Made by a program: the position numbers and the translations under genes
The notes under the pieces: generated by a model
Told to the model about the DNA's origin: nothing
Seen by the model: only the letters and a program-made list of their open reading frames with translations
The model's database searches: none
Part shown: one piece after another, positions 1 through 5,249 of the stretch
Layout: every line of letters starts with the position of its first letter
Position numbering within the stretch: the first letter of the stretch is position 1
DNA from: DASUZD01 sp036377055
GTDB taxonomy: Bacteria > Actinomycetota > Thermoleophilia > Gaiellales > Gaiellaceae
Length of the DNA: 5,249 nucleotides
NCBI GenBank assembly: GCA_036377055.1
Contig: DASUZD010000312.1
Span: 1 to 5,249 of the forward strand
Direction: 5' to 3'

Positions 1-7
1 CCGGCTC

Positions 8-874
8 ATGCGGATGAATCTCCTCGACGACAACGGTTGGCTCGAGCGGACGTGGCCGCCGGAGCGGCCCGGCTTCGCGTGGCGAAGGAAACGAGTGGCC
101 GGCGAGAACCTCGGCGCGAGCCTGTACGAGCTCCCACCCGGCCAGCGGACGTTCCCGTACCACTACGAGCTCGGAAACGACGAGCTGCTCGTCGTCGTCA
201 GCGGGCGGCCGACGCTCCGAGCGCCGGACGGCGAGCGCGAGCTTCGGCCCGGCGACTGCGTCCTCTTCCGGAGCGGGCCGGAGGGTGCGCATCAGATCCG
301 CAACGACACCACGGGTCCGGTTCGCGTCCTCGTCGTCTCGAACTTCGCGCTGCCGCGAGCCGCAGTTCAGCCGGACAGCGGCAAGATCATGATCCGCTGG
401 GGCGACACACCCGATGACCGGCGGTGGTTCCCGCTGGCATCGGAGGCCGACTACTGGGAGGGCGAAGCCGATTTGAACGGACCGGTGGACGACCCGCTAA
501 CGGACGACGAGTGGGTCGTGCTGAACTGGTTCTACGACGCGGCTTGGGAGCAGGAGTCGTTCCCGGCGCTGAGGACGATCGGCAGGGGCGACCCAGGGAA
601 GATCCCCCGGCTGAAAGCTGCCGTAAGGTCGCTGGTCCGCCGCGGCTGCCTCGTCGCGAAGAAGACGAACGACGAGCGCGTGGGCGAAGAAGATCTCGAC
701 GAAGCCGCGGCTTACGCCGCGATCGAAGACGATTCAAGCTGGACGATCCCCGGCGAAGAAGGCTTCGATCCCCGTGAGTACTTCGCCGCCGATCCCACCG
801 ACAAGGCCCAGAACCTCTACTCGGCCGAGCGCGACGCTGGTCGCCCGTACATAGAGGTTGCGGAGTTCGACTGA
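8..874 (+). CDS. Cupin-domain protein with unrecognised C-terminal extension
   Basis: This is a 288-residue protein, substrate unknown, with no signal peptide or membrane segment, so probably cytosolic. Residues 36-112 form a single conserved-barrel cupin: GASLYELPPG leads into a first motif with H52, E54 and E59, followed by a GRPTLR turn, RPGDCVLF and a second motif GAHQ with H95. These His and Glu residues are the likely metal ligands, although E54 lies where many cupins have a second His. The DSGKI to DYWEGE stretch (123-152) looks like the usual tail of this cupin subfamily. Residues 158-288 lie beyond that tail; 165-216 look helical and might be a winged-helix fold (LKAAVRSLVRRGCL), followed by an acidic segment. 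The ATG at 8 is used; the ATG at 14 (MNLLDD) is equally plausible, and only 7 upstream bases are visible, so no RBS can be judged. The gene converges on mrp. Cupin assignment is strong, biochemical role unknown. Confidence 0.85.
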   Translation: MRMNLLDDNGWLERTWPPERPGFAWRRKRVAGENLGASLYELPPGQRTFPYHYELGNDELLVVVSGRPTLRAPDGERELRPGDCVLFRSGPEGAHQIRNDTTGPVRVLVVSNFALPRAAVQPDSGKIMIRWGDTPDDRRWFPLASEADYWEGEADLNGPVDDPLTDDEWVVLNWFYDAAWEQESFPALRTIGRGDPGKIPRLKAAVRSLVRRGCLVAKKTNDERVGEEDLDEAAAYAAIEDDSSWTIPGEEGFDPREYFAADPTDKAQNLYSAERDAGRPYIEVAEFD

Positions 875-889
875 GATCGGCCGCGGCGC

Positions 890-1978
890 TCAGTTTGCGA
901 GCGTGAGCGGCTTGACGATCCCGACGCCGCGCTCTCGCTTCGTCGCGTCGATCGCCTCGGCGATCCGGACGAGCTCCTCGGCCGTCGCCGACTCGGGCCG
1001 AACCGTCACGAACGGCTGACCCTCGTCGCCGCACGCCCGCACCTCCGCGTCGAGCCGCACGCGACCGAGCAAAGGAACGTCGAGCTCCGCGGCGAGAGCC
1101 TCGCCCCCACCCGAGCCGAAGACGTCGCCGCTCATGTTCTCGACGACGCCGATCAGCCGCATGTTCGTCTTCCGCGCCATCACAGCCGCCCGAGAAGCGA
1201 CCTCCTGCGCGAGCGGCTGCGGCGTCGTCACGACGACCGCCTCGGCGCGCGGCAGGAGCTGCCCGAGCGAGATCGAGACGTCGCCCGTGCCCGGCGGCAT
1301 GTCCACGAGCAGCGTGTCCAGCTCGCCCCAGTGCACGTCGGACAGGAACTGCTCGAGGGCGCGGTGGAGCATCGGGCCGCGCCACATCACCGGCTCGTTG
1401 TTCTCCAGGAAGAACCCGATCGACATGAGCTTCAGGTCGTGCTTCACAGGCGGGACAATCATGCGATCCACCAATACCGGCTTCTGGCGGATCCCGAGCA
1501 TGTGCGGGATCGAGTGGCCGTAGACGTCGGCGTCGAGGATCCCGGTGCGGTGCCCGAGCGAAGCGAACGCCGCGGCGAGGTTCACCGACACCGTCGACTT
1601 GCCGACACCGCCCTTGCCGCTCGCGATCGCGAGCACGCGCGTGGACGCGTCGAGCGAGATGCCCTTCGTCCGCTCGGTCACGCCGCCCCGGAGCTTCGTC
1701 GTCAGCGCCTGTCGCTCGTCCGGCGTCATGACGTCGAACGCGAGCGAGACACGCTCGACGCCCGGCACGGCGCCCACCGTCCGCGCGACCTGCTCCTCGA
1801 AGCTCGAGCGGAGCGGGCAGCCCGCGACGGTCAGCGCGATCGTGACGCGCACGTCCCCGCCCGCGACGTCGATCCCGCGCACCATGTCCAGCTCGGTCAC
1901 GGGCCGGCGGAGCTCGGGGTCGATCACCTGCTCGAGCGCCTTCAGCAGGTCTTCGCGACGCGGCTCCATGCCGTACAC
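890..1978 (-). CDS. mrp: Mrp/NBP35-family P-loop ATPase (Fe-S cluster carrier type)
   Basis: This 362-residue cytosolic ATPase belongs to the Mrp/ApbC/NBP35 family, whose members bind and transfer Fe-S clusters to apoproteins. An N-terminal MIP18/DUF59 domain (about 7-90) contains VIDPEL and the conserved Cys in VAGCPLRSS (C54). The deviant Walker A motif is SGKGGVGKST (120-129), followed by LDADVYGHSIPHMLG (148-162), MWRGPM (198-203) and the switch motif VDMPPGTGD (225-233). After GVVENMS the usual CxxC-bearing loop is absent and the chain goes directly to FGSGGGE (287-293), so the canonical bridging-cluster site is missing. I recall actinobacterial Mrp proteins sharing this loss. The GTG at 1978 is chosen because GGAG lies 9 nt upstream; the ATG at 1969 would give 359 residues but sits 18 nt from that site. 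The start follows the DUF72 stop after 1 nt, so translation is probably coupled. This is the last gene of the minus-strand unit. Confidence 0.93.
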   Translation of the reverse strand: MYGMEPRREDLLKALEQVIDPELRRPVTELDMVRGIDVAGGDVRVTIALTVAGCPLRSSFEEQVARTVGAVPGVERVSLAFDVMTPDERQALTTKLRGGVTERTKGISLDASTRVLAIASGKGGVGKSTVSVNLAAAFASLGHRTGILDADVYGHSIPHMLGIRQKPVLVDRMIVPPVKHDLKLMSIGFFLENNEPVMWRGPMLHRALEQFLSDVHWGELDTLLVDMPPGTGDVSISLGQLLPRAEAVVVTTPQPLAQEVASRAAVMARKTNMRLIGVVENMSGDVFGSGGGEALAAELDVPLLGRVRLDAEVRACGDEGQPFVTVRPESATAEELVRIAEAIDATKRERGVGIVKPLTLAN

Positions 1979-1979
1979 G

Positions 1980-2720
1980 CTAGCCAACTCCGAGCCTGTC
2001 CTTGAGCCAGAGCGCGTTCTTGACGGCGAACCCTTCCCAGTCGTTGTTGAAATAGACATAGCGGTCGACATCTAAGCCGTCCAGCCACTGCGCCCACTCC
2101 TCGAGCTGCTTCGGGCCGTAGTTCCCGCGTGCGCCGCGGCCGCCGTGGAAGCGAACGAACGTCCAGTCGGCGGTCAGCTCGCGCGTCTGGAAGGGCCGGC
2201 GGCGGTCGTCGCCGATCACGAGCGCCGCGCCGTGCGCGCGCAGGAGCTCGTACACCTCGGGCACGAACCAGCTCTCGTGGCGGAACTCGAAGCAGTGACG
2301 GCCGGGCGGCAGCGCCGCGAGCGCGCCGCCCAGTCGCTCGTCCGAGCGGTGGAAGTTCGCGGGCAGCTGCCAGAGCACCGGGCCGAGCTTCGGCGACCTC
2401 GCGAGCGGCTCGATCCGCGAGTAGAAGAGCTCGAGCGACGGCGGCACGTCCCGGAGGCGCTTCTGGTGCGTGACGTAGCGGCTCATCTTCACCGCGAACA
2501 GGAAGCCGGGCGGGCTCTCCTCGACCCAGCTCGCGACCGCCTCGACGCGCGGCAGCCGGTAGAAGGTCATGTTGATCTCGACCGTGTCGAAGAAGCGCGC
2601 GTAGTAGTCCAGCCAGCGGCGCGGCGGCAGGCGCGGCGGATAGAAGACGCCGTTCCGCCAGTGGTTGTAGTTCCAGCCGCTACAACCTATTCGGATAGCG
2701 CCGCCGCGAGCTGTGCGCAC
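1980..2720 (-). CDS. DUF72 (YecE family) TIM-barrel protein
   Basis: This 246-residue protein matches the DUF72/YecE family (COG1801), which has a TIM-barrel fold and no established biochemical function. Family landmarks occur in the expected order: IRIGCSGWNY (9-18), VFYPPRLPPRRWLDYYA (25-41), TVEINMTFYRLP (46-57), FLFAVKMSRYVTHQKRL (73-89), GPVLWQLP (113-120), FEFRHESW (144-151), FVRFHG (188-193) and YFNNDWEGFAVKNA (223-236). Length is normal for the family. No ATG lies near the conserved N-terminus. The GTG at 2720 is the nearest usual start codon and leaves eight residues before IRIG; a GGAG sits only 2 nt upstream, closer than ideal. This start overlaps the 3' end of the phosphatase gene by 34 nt. 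The stop is 1 nt from the mrp start. Family assignment is very strong; the exact start is less certain. Confidence 0.9.
   Translation of the reverse strand: MRTARGGAIRIGCSGWNYNHWRNGVFYPPRLPPRRWLDYYARFFDTVEINMTFYRLPRVEAVASWVEESPPGFLFAVKMSRYVTHQKRLRDVPPSLELFYSRIEPLARSPKLGPVLWQLPANFHRSDERLGGALAALPPGRHCFEFRHESWFVPEVYELLRAHGAALVIGDDRRRPFQTRELTADWTFVRFHGGRGARGNYGPKQLEEWAQWLDGLDVDRYVYFNNDWEGFAVKNALWLKDRLGVG
1988..1991 (-). promoter_or_regulatory. Shine-Dalgarno GGAG for mrp
   Basis: GGAG on the minus strand lies 9 nt before the GTG at 1978, inside the last codons of the DUF72 gene. The spacing favours this GTG over the ATG at 1969 and supports translation coupled to DUF72. Confidence 0.55.
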
Positions 2721-3487
2721 AGCTCCGGAGTACCCGCGGCGACCACGCGCGAACGCCCCTCCAGGTCGAGCGGCGCGTCGAGAAAGGGCGGCGTCTCGAC
2801 GAGCTCGATCCAGAGGCCGCGCTCGCGGACGAGGAGCTGCGCCGCGGCGATGTCCACGGCTCGTGCGCCCTTGAGCGAGCAGACCGCGTCGAGCCGGCCC
2901 TGCGCGAGGTTGCAGAGGGCGAGCGCGAGCGACCCCATGATCCGCAGCCGGTACGCGAGCCCGACCACCGCCGACGCTTTCTCCGCGACGAGCGACGTCA
3001 GCGTGGCCTCGAAGGCGAGCGTCTCGATCCGCGTCTTCGGCAGCTCGGGGCCGAGCGGCTCGCCGTTCAGCCACGCGCCTCCGCCACGCTGCGCCGTCCA
3101 TTCCTCGCCGGTTCCGAAGTCGTACAGGTAGCCGAACCCGACGTCGGCCATCGTCTCTCCGTCCGCGATCGCGATCGACAGGCAGAAGTGCGGGATGCCG
3201 CGCTTCGCGTTCAGCGAGCCGTCGATCGGATCGAGCACCACGCGCGTGGGGCCGCCGCCGCCGAACGTCTTCTCGCCGAGCTCCTCCGAAATCAGGACGA
3301 AGTCGCGACCGGTCGCCGCCAGCCGCTCGACGACCACGGCCTCGGCGGCCGCGTCGATCGCGGTCGTGTCGTCGCCGCCCTCGCCGGCGCCCACGACCGG
3401 CTCGCGCTCCTCGCGCGTCGGCAGCTCGGCGAGCACGCGGCGCACGTCCTCCGCCGCCGCGCGGCACGTCTCGAGCCAGGGCCTCAC
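2687..3487 (-). CDS. Inositol-monophosphatase-family phosphatase (archaeal-type IMPase/FBPase-like)
   Basis: This 266-residue cytosolic protein belongs to the Mg2+-dependent, Li+-sensitive phosphatase superfamily that includes inositol monophosphatase and class IV fructose-1,6-bisphosphatase. GGDDTTAID (37-45) provides early active-site acidic residues, SEELG (67-71) gives the metal-binding glutamate, and LDPIDGSLNAKRGIPHF (85-101) carries D86 and D89. The late motif ARAVDIAAAQLLVRE (208-222) supplies D212. DPIDGS followed by RGIPHF is closer to archaeal bifunctional enzymes than to the DPLDGTTNF pattern of SuhB, by my reading. Substrate could be inositol phosphate, fructose bisphosphate, a nucleotide phosphate such as PAP, or another sugar phosphate, and cannot be fixed from sequence. 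The GTG at 3487 overlaps the DUF1015 stop as GTGA, which strongly supports this start and translational coupling. The C-terminus overlaps the DUF72 start. Confidence 0.92.
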   Translation of the reverse strand: MRPWLETCRAAAEDVRRVLAELPTREEREPVVGAGEGGDDTTAIDAAAEAVVVERLAATGRDFVLISEELGEKTFGGGGPTRVVLDPIDGSLNAKRGIPHFCLSIAIADGETMADVGFGYLYDFGTGEEWTAQRGGGAWLNGEPLGPELPKTRIETLAFEATLTSLVAEKASAVVGLAYRLRIMGSLALALCNLAQGRLDAVCSLKGARAVDIAAAQLLVRERGLWIELVETPPFLDAPLDLEGRSRVVAAGTPELCAQLAAALSE

Positions 3488-4560
3488 AGAGGCTGGAATA
3501 GGAGCCCCGAGACGAGCTTGGGATAGAAGTACGTGCTCTTCTGCGGCATCGTCTCCCCGCGCTCGGCGACGGCGAAGACGTCCTCGATCCGCGTGGGCCG
3601 GAGCAGGAACGCCGCCTCCGCCTCGCCGCGATCGACCGCGGCCACGGCCTCCTCGGCCCGCGGCGTGTAGGACACGCTGGCGCCGCCCACCAGATCGGCG
3701 ACGAAGGCGGTGTCGAGGAGCTCGACGTCCGGCGCCTCGAGGATCTCGGTCACGCCGTGGCCGTAGAAGACGCAGACGGGCTTCCCGTGCGGAAAGGTCG
3801 CGATCCGCTCGAGCGCCTCGAGCGGCCCCTCCGGCACGCCGTCGCGAAGCTGCAAGCGCCCGTCGAGGCCGTCGACGACCCGATGGGTCGGGAAGATCGT
3901 CAGCCCTTCGTCGTGCGTCGACACGAGCACGACCATCATGTACGCGCTCGCCTCGCTCCCGTCCTCGGCGTGGAACGCGAGCGCGGTCTCGTAGCGGTGG
4001 TGGCCGTCGGCGATCAGGAGCTGCTTGTCCGAGAAGTCCGGCGCTTCGTCGACGCGCCAGAGCCGCGTGCCGTCGGTCTCGAGGTCCGGCTCGCGCTCGG
4101 GCAGCGCCACCGGCGGGCCGTCGTAGAGGAGGAAGATCGGCTCGAGCTGCGCCCGCACCGCGCGCAGCAGCCGGAGCCGCCCCTCCTTCGGGCCAGCGTG
4201 GGTGAGCTCGTGCGGGAGGACGACCCGCTTCTCGTACGGCTCGAGGCGCACCGTCGCGACGAGGCCGTTGCGCGTCCGCTCGACGCCGTCCGGCCCGACA
4301 TAACGCTGCGACAACGCCCAGTAGGACAGCTCGTCGTCGCCGACGAGGATCCCGTCGCGGCGCCAATCGGCGAGGTCACGCGCCGCCTCCTCCTCGGAGT
4401 CGGGCAGCGTCAGATGGACGACGTTGTAGGGGCTCCGCGCAAGGAACTCCAGGCGCTCGTCGGGCGAGATGACGTCAAACGGCGGCGCCACGAGATCCTC
4501 CAGCGCGCCGGCCTTCGTCTCGTCGTAGCGGAGCGCGCGAAACGGCTTCACGACGGCCAC
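3484..4560 (-). CDS. DUF1015 family protein
   Basis: This 358-residue protein has the features of family DUF1015 (COG4198) from end to end. The N-terminus VKPFRALRYDETKAG (4-18) runs into LVAPPFDVISPDER (23-36) and SPYNVVHLTLP (43-53). Next come HELTHAGPKEGRLRLL (117-132), the hallmark IADGHHRYETAL (183-194), and the C-terminal signature MPQKSTYFYPKLVSGLLF (338-355). The DGHHRYE box resembles the motif of the ParB/free-serine-kinase superfamily, so nucleotide binding or small-molecule phosphotransfer is conceivable, but I know of no activity I can assign securely. The GTG at 4560 fits the usual family N-terminus; a second GTG at 4551 is possible. No Shine-Dalgarno sequence is visible, but a TANNNT box sits 7 nt upstream, suggesting a leaderless mRNA. 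It is the first gene of the four-gene minus-strand unit, and its TGA overlaps the phosphatase GTG. Confidence 0.92.
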   Translation of the reverse strand: MAVVKPFRALRYDETKAGALEDLVAPPFDVISPDERLEFLARSPYNVVHLTLPDSEEEAARDLADWRRDGILVGDDELSYWALSQRYVGPDGVERTRNGLVATVRLEPYEKRVVLPHELTHAGPKEGRLRLLRAVRAQLEPIFLLYDGPPVALPEREPDLETDGTRLWRVDEAPDFSDKQLLIADGHHRYETALAFHAEDGSEASAYMMVVLVSTHDEGLTIFPTHRVVDGLDGRLQLRDGVPEGPLEALERIATFPHGKPVCVFYGHGVTEILEAPDVELLDTAFVADLVGGASVSYTPRAEEAVAAVDRGEAEAAFLLRPTRIEDVFAVAERGETMPQKSTYFYPKLVSGLLFQPL

Positions 4561-4567
4561 AAGGCCG

Positions 4568-4573
4568 AGCCTA
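4568..4573 (-). promoter_or_regulatory. Putative -10 box (TAGGCT) for a leaderless DUF1015 operon transcript
   Basis: Read on the minus strand, TAGGCT has the TANNNT form and lies 7 nt before the GTG at 4560. Transcription would begin at 4561 or 4560, giving no 5' leader or one base. No Shine-Dalgarno sequence precedes the GTG and no good -35 hexamer is visible. This would drive the whole DUF1015-IMPase-DUF72-mrp unit. Confidence 0.45.
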
Positions 4574-4590
4574 ACAGCCGCCTTCGGACC

Positions 4591-4596
4591 TAGAAT
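4591..4596 (+). promoter_or_regulatory. Putative -10 box (TAGAAT) for a leaderless YhaM-like transcript
   Basis: TAGAAT matches five of six bases of TATAAT and fits the TANNNT form. Six bases (4597-4602) separate it from the GTG at 4603, so a standard -10 to +1 distance places the transcript start on the first base of the start codon. No Shine-Dalgarno sequence is present. The position 17 bp further upstream (4568-4573) does not resemble TTGACA. Promoter assignment is inference from spacing. Confidence 0.55.
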
Positions 4597-4602
4597 CCGG
4601 CC

Positions 4603-5249
4603 GTGAGCGCGATCGCGGAGCTCGCCGAGGAACGGGTCGTCGAAGGCGTCTACGCGGTCGCGCGGAAGCGGCGGCTGCGGACGAAGGGAGGCGCCTCCTA
4701 CCTCGCGCTCGAGCTGGTCGACCCCAGCGGGAGGATCGACGCCCGGGTGTGGCAGGACGTCGAGCTGCTCGACACGAGGTTCGCGGAGGGGGACGCGGTG
4801 CGTGTGCTCGGAAGGGTGGAGCGCTTCCGCGACCGGCTCCAGCTTGCAGTCCGGGCGATCGAGGCGGCGCCCGAGGCCGATGCGGCCGCGCTCGCGCCGG
4901 CGATGCGGCGCGACGCTGACGAGCTTCAGGGCTTCCTCGAGTTCCTGACCGCCGAGATCTCGCACGTGCCTCTCCGCACGACCGTCGAGCGGGTTCTGCG
5001 CGCCTCGGATCTCGGCTCGTACCCGGCGACGCTCGACGGTCACCACTCCTACGCAGGCGGGCTGCTCGAGCACACGGTCGGCGTCGCGACCATCTGCCGC
5101 GAGGTCGCCCAGCTACACCCGCGCCTGCGCGGCGACCTGCTGCTGGCTGCGGCGCTCGTGCACGACGCGGGGCGAACGCTCGAGCTGGGGCCGCCTCCGG
5201 CCTTCCGGCCGACGGACGAGGGGCGGCTCCTCGGTCACGTCCACCTGGG
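4603..5249 (+). CDS. YhaM-like 3'-5' exoribonuclease (OB-fold plus HD domain), 3' end beyond window
   Basis: The reading frame from the GTG at 4603 stays open for 215 codons to the window edge. Residues 12-88 resemble an OB-fold nucleic-acid-binding domain of the tRNA/helicase type: VVEGVYAVARKRRLRTKGG, then YLALELVDPSGRIDARVW (33-50) and GDAVRVLGRVERFRDRLQL (64-82). After a linker, residues 121-215 carry an HD phosphohydrolase domain: LDGHHSYAGGLLEHT (144-158) with H147, H148 and H157, then ALVHDAGR (184-191) with the H187-D188 pair, and the start of TDEGRLLGH (204-212). This order matches YhaM/CBF1, a metal-dependent 3'-5' exoribonuclease of about 310 residues, so roughly 100 residues are missing here. 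The HD motif ends in Arg where HDxGK is usual. The gene is divergent from DUF1015, with 42 bp between starts and a TAGAAT box exactly 6 nt before GTG. Activity is inferred from the family. Confidence 0.88.
   Translation, partial: MSAIAELAEERVVEGVYAVARKRRLRTKGGASYLALELVDPSGRIDARVWQDVELLDTRFAEGDAVRVLGRVERFRDRLQLAVRAIEAAPEADAAALAPAMRRDADELQGFLEFLTAEISHVPLRTTVERVLRASDLGSYPATLDGHHSYAGGLLEHTVGVATICREVAQLHPRLRGDLLLAAALVHDAGRTLELGPPPAFRPTDEGRLLGHVHL

Noticed and set aside
875..889. Terminator between the convergent cupin and mrp genes
   Set aside because: Only 15 bp are available, containing a CCGCGG palindrome at its end but no stem-loop of useful length and no T tract on either strand.
1104..1150. 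Frameshift or sequencing error as the cause of the missing Mrp cysteines
   Set aside because: The frame is intact on both sides, with ENMS and FGSGGGE in phase, so the loop looks truly shorter rather than damaged.
387..1385. Long minus-strand open frame covering the cupin gene and the mrp 3' end
   Set aside because: The translation is Arg/Ala-rich low-complexity protein with no recognisable domain, and it is antisense to a clear cupin gene. This is typical of stop-poor high-GC DNA.
1331..2005. Plus-strand open frame opposite mrp
   Set aside because: Composition is dominated by Arg, Ala, Glu and His without motifs, and it lies opposite a strongly conserved ATPase.
1979..2071. N-terminal extension of mrp by 31 residues to the ATG at 2071
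   Set aside because: The extension is Ser/Thr/Gly-rich, overlaps the conserved DUF72 C-terminus and precedes the normal start of the MIP18 domain. The GTG at 1978 has a properly spaced GGAG.
2145..4593. Several plus-strand open frames opposite DUF72, the phosphatase and DUF1015
   Set aside because: All are Arg- or Ser-rich shadows of conserved minus-strand genes, with no domain signature.
4585..4599. Inverted repeat CGGA-N7-TCCG across the plus-strand -10 box as a repressor operator
   Set aside because: Four-base arms are expected by chance in GC-rich DNA of this length, and the symmetry does not extend outwards.
4561..5073. Upstream extension of the DUF1015 frame across the YhaM-like gene
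   Set aside because: It is antisense to a recognisable OB-HD protein and precedes the normal DUF1015 N-terminus VKPFRALRYDE.

Overview
The window is high-GC chromosomal DNA, about 70% by eye, packed with genes on both strands. It shows no mobile element, RNA gene, CRISPR array or long non-coding stretch. G/C-rich third positions, five GTG starts, an Mrp ATPase without its C-terminal CxxC and TANNNT-type -10 boxes directly before GTG starts suggest an actinobacterium. The mix of DUF1015, archaeal-type IMPase, DUF72 and a YhaM-like OB-HD protein makes a deep-branching class such as Thermoleophilia (Gaiellales/Solirubrobacterales) my best guess. The taxonomy is inference only.

Layout. (1) 8-874, plus: a cupin protein with an unrecognised C-terminal extension of about 130 residues. 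(2) 890-4560, minus: a compact four-gene unit read right to left, DUF1015 protein (4560-3484), inositol-monophosphatase-family phosphatase (3487-2687), DUF72/YecE protein (2720-1980) and Mrp/NBP35-type P-loop ATPase (1978-890). Junctions are a 4-nt GTGA overlap, a 34-nt overlap and a 1-nt gap, so one translationally coupled mRNA is likely. (3) 4603 to the window end, plus: the first 215 residues of a YhaM-like 3'-5' exoribonuclease (OB-fold plus HD domain), cut by the window edge.

Regulation. The only substantial intergenic space is the 42 bp at 4561-4602, between the divergent DUF1015 and YhaM-like genes. Each strand has a TANNNT hexamer 6 or 7 nt before the GTG start and no Shine-Dalgarno sequence, so both transcripts are probably leaderless. 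The cupin and mrp genes converge with a 15-bp gap and no visible terminator.

How the genes work together. Mrp points to Fe-S cluster handling, the IMPase to sugar- or inositol-phosphate hydrolysis, and the YhaM-like protein to RNA turnover. DUF1015 and DUF72 have no secure function. The tight operon suggests a shared housekeeping or metabolic role, but the sequence alone does not define it. I found no clear new defence or mobile system. The points most worth a second look are the CxxC-less Mrp, the back-to-back leaderless promoters, the cupin extension and the DUF1015-IMPase pairing.
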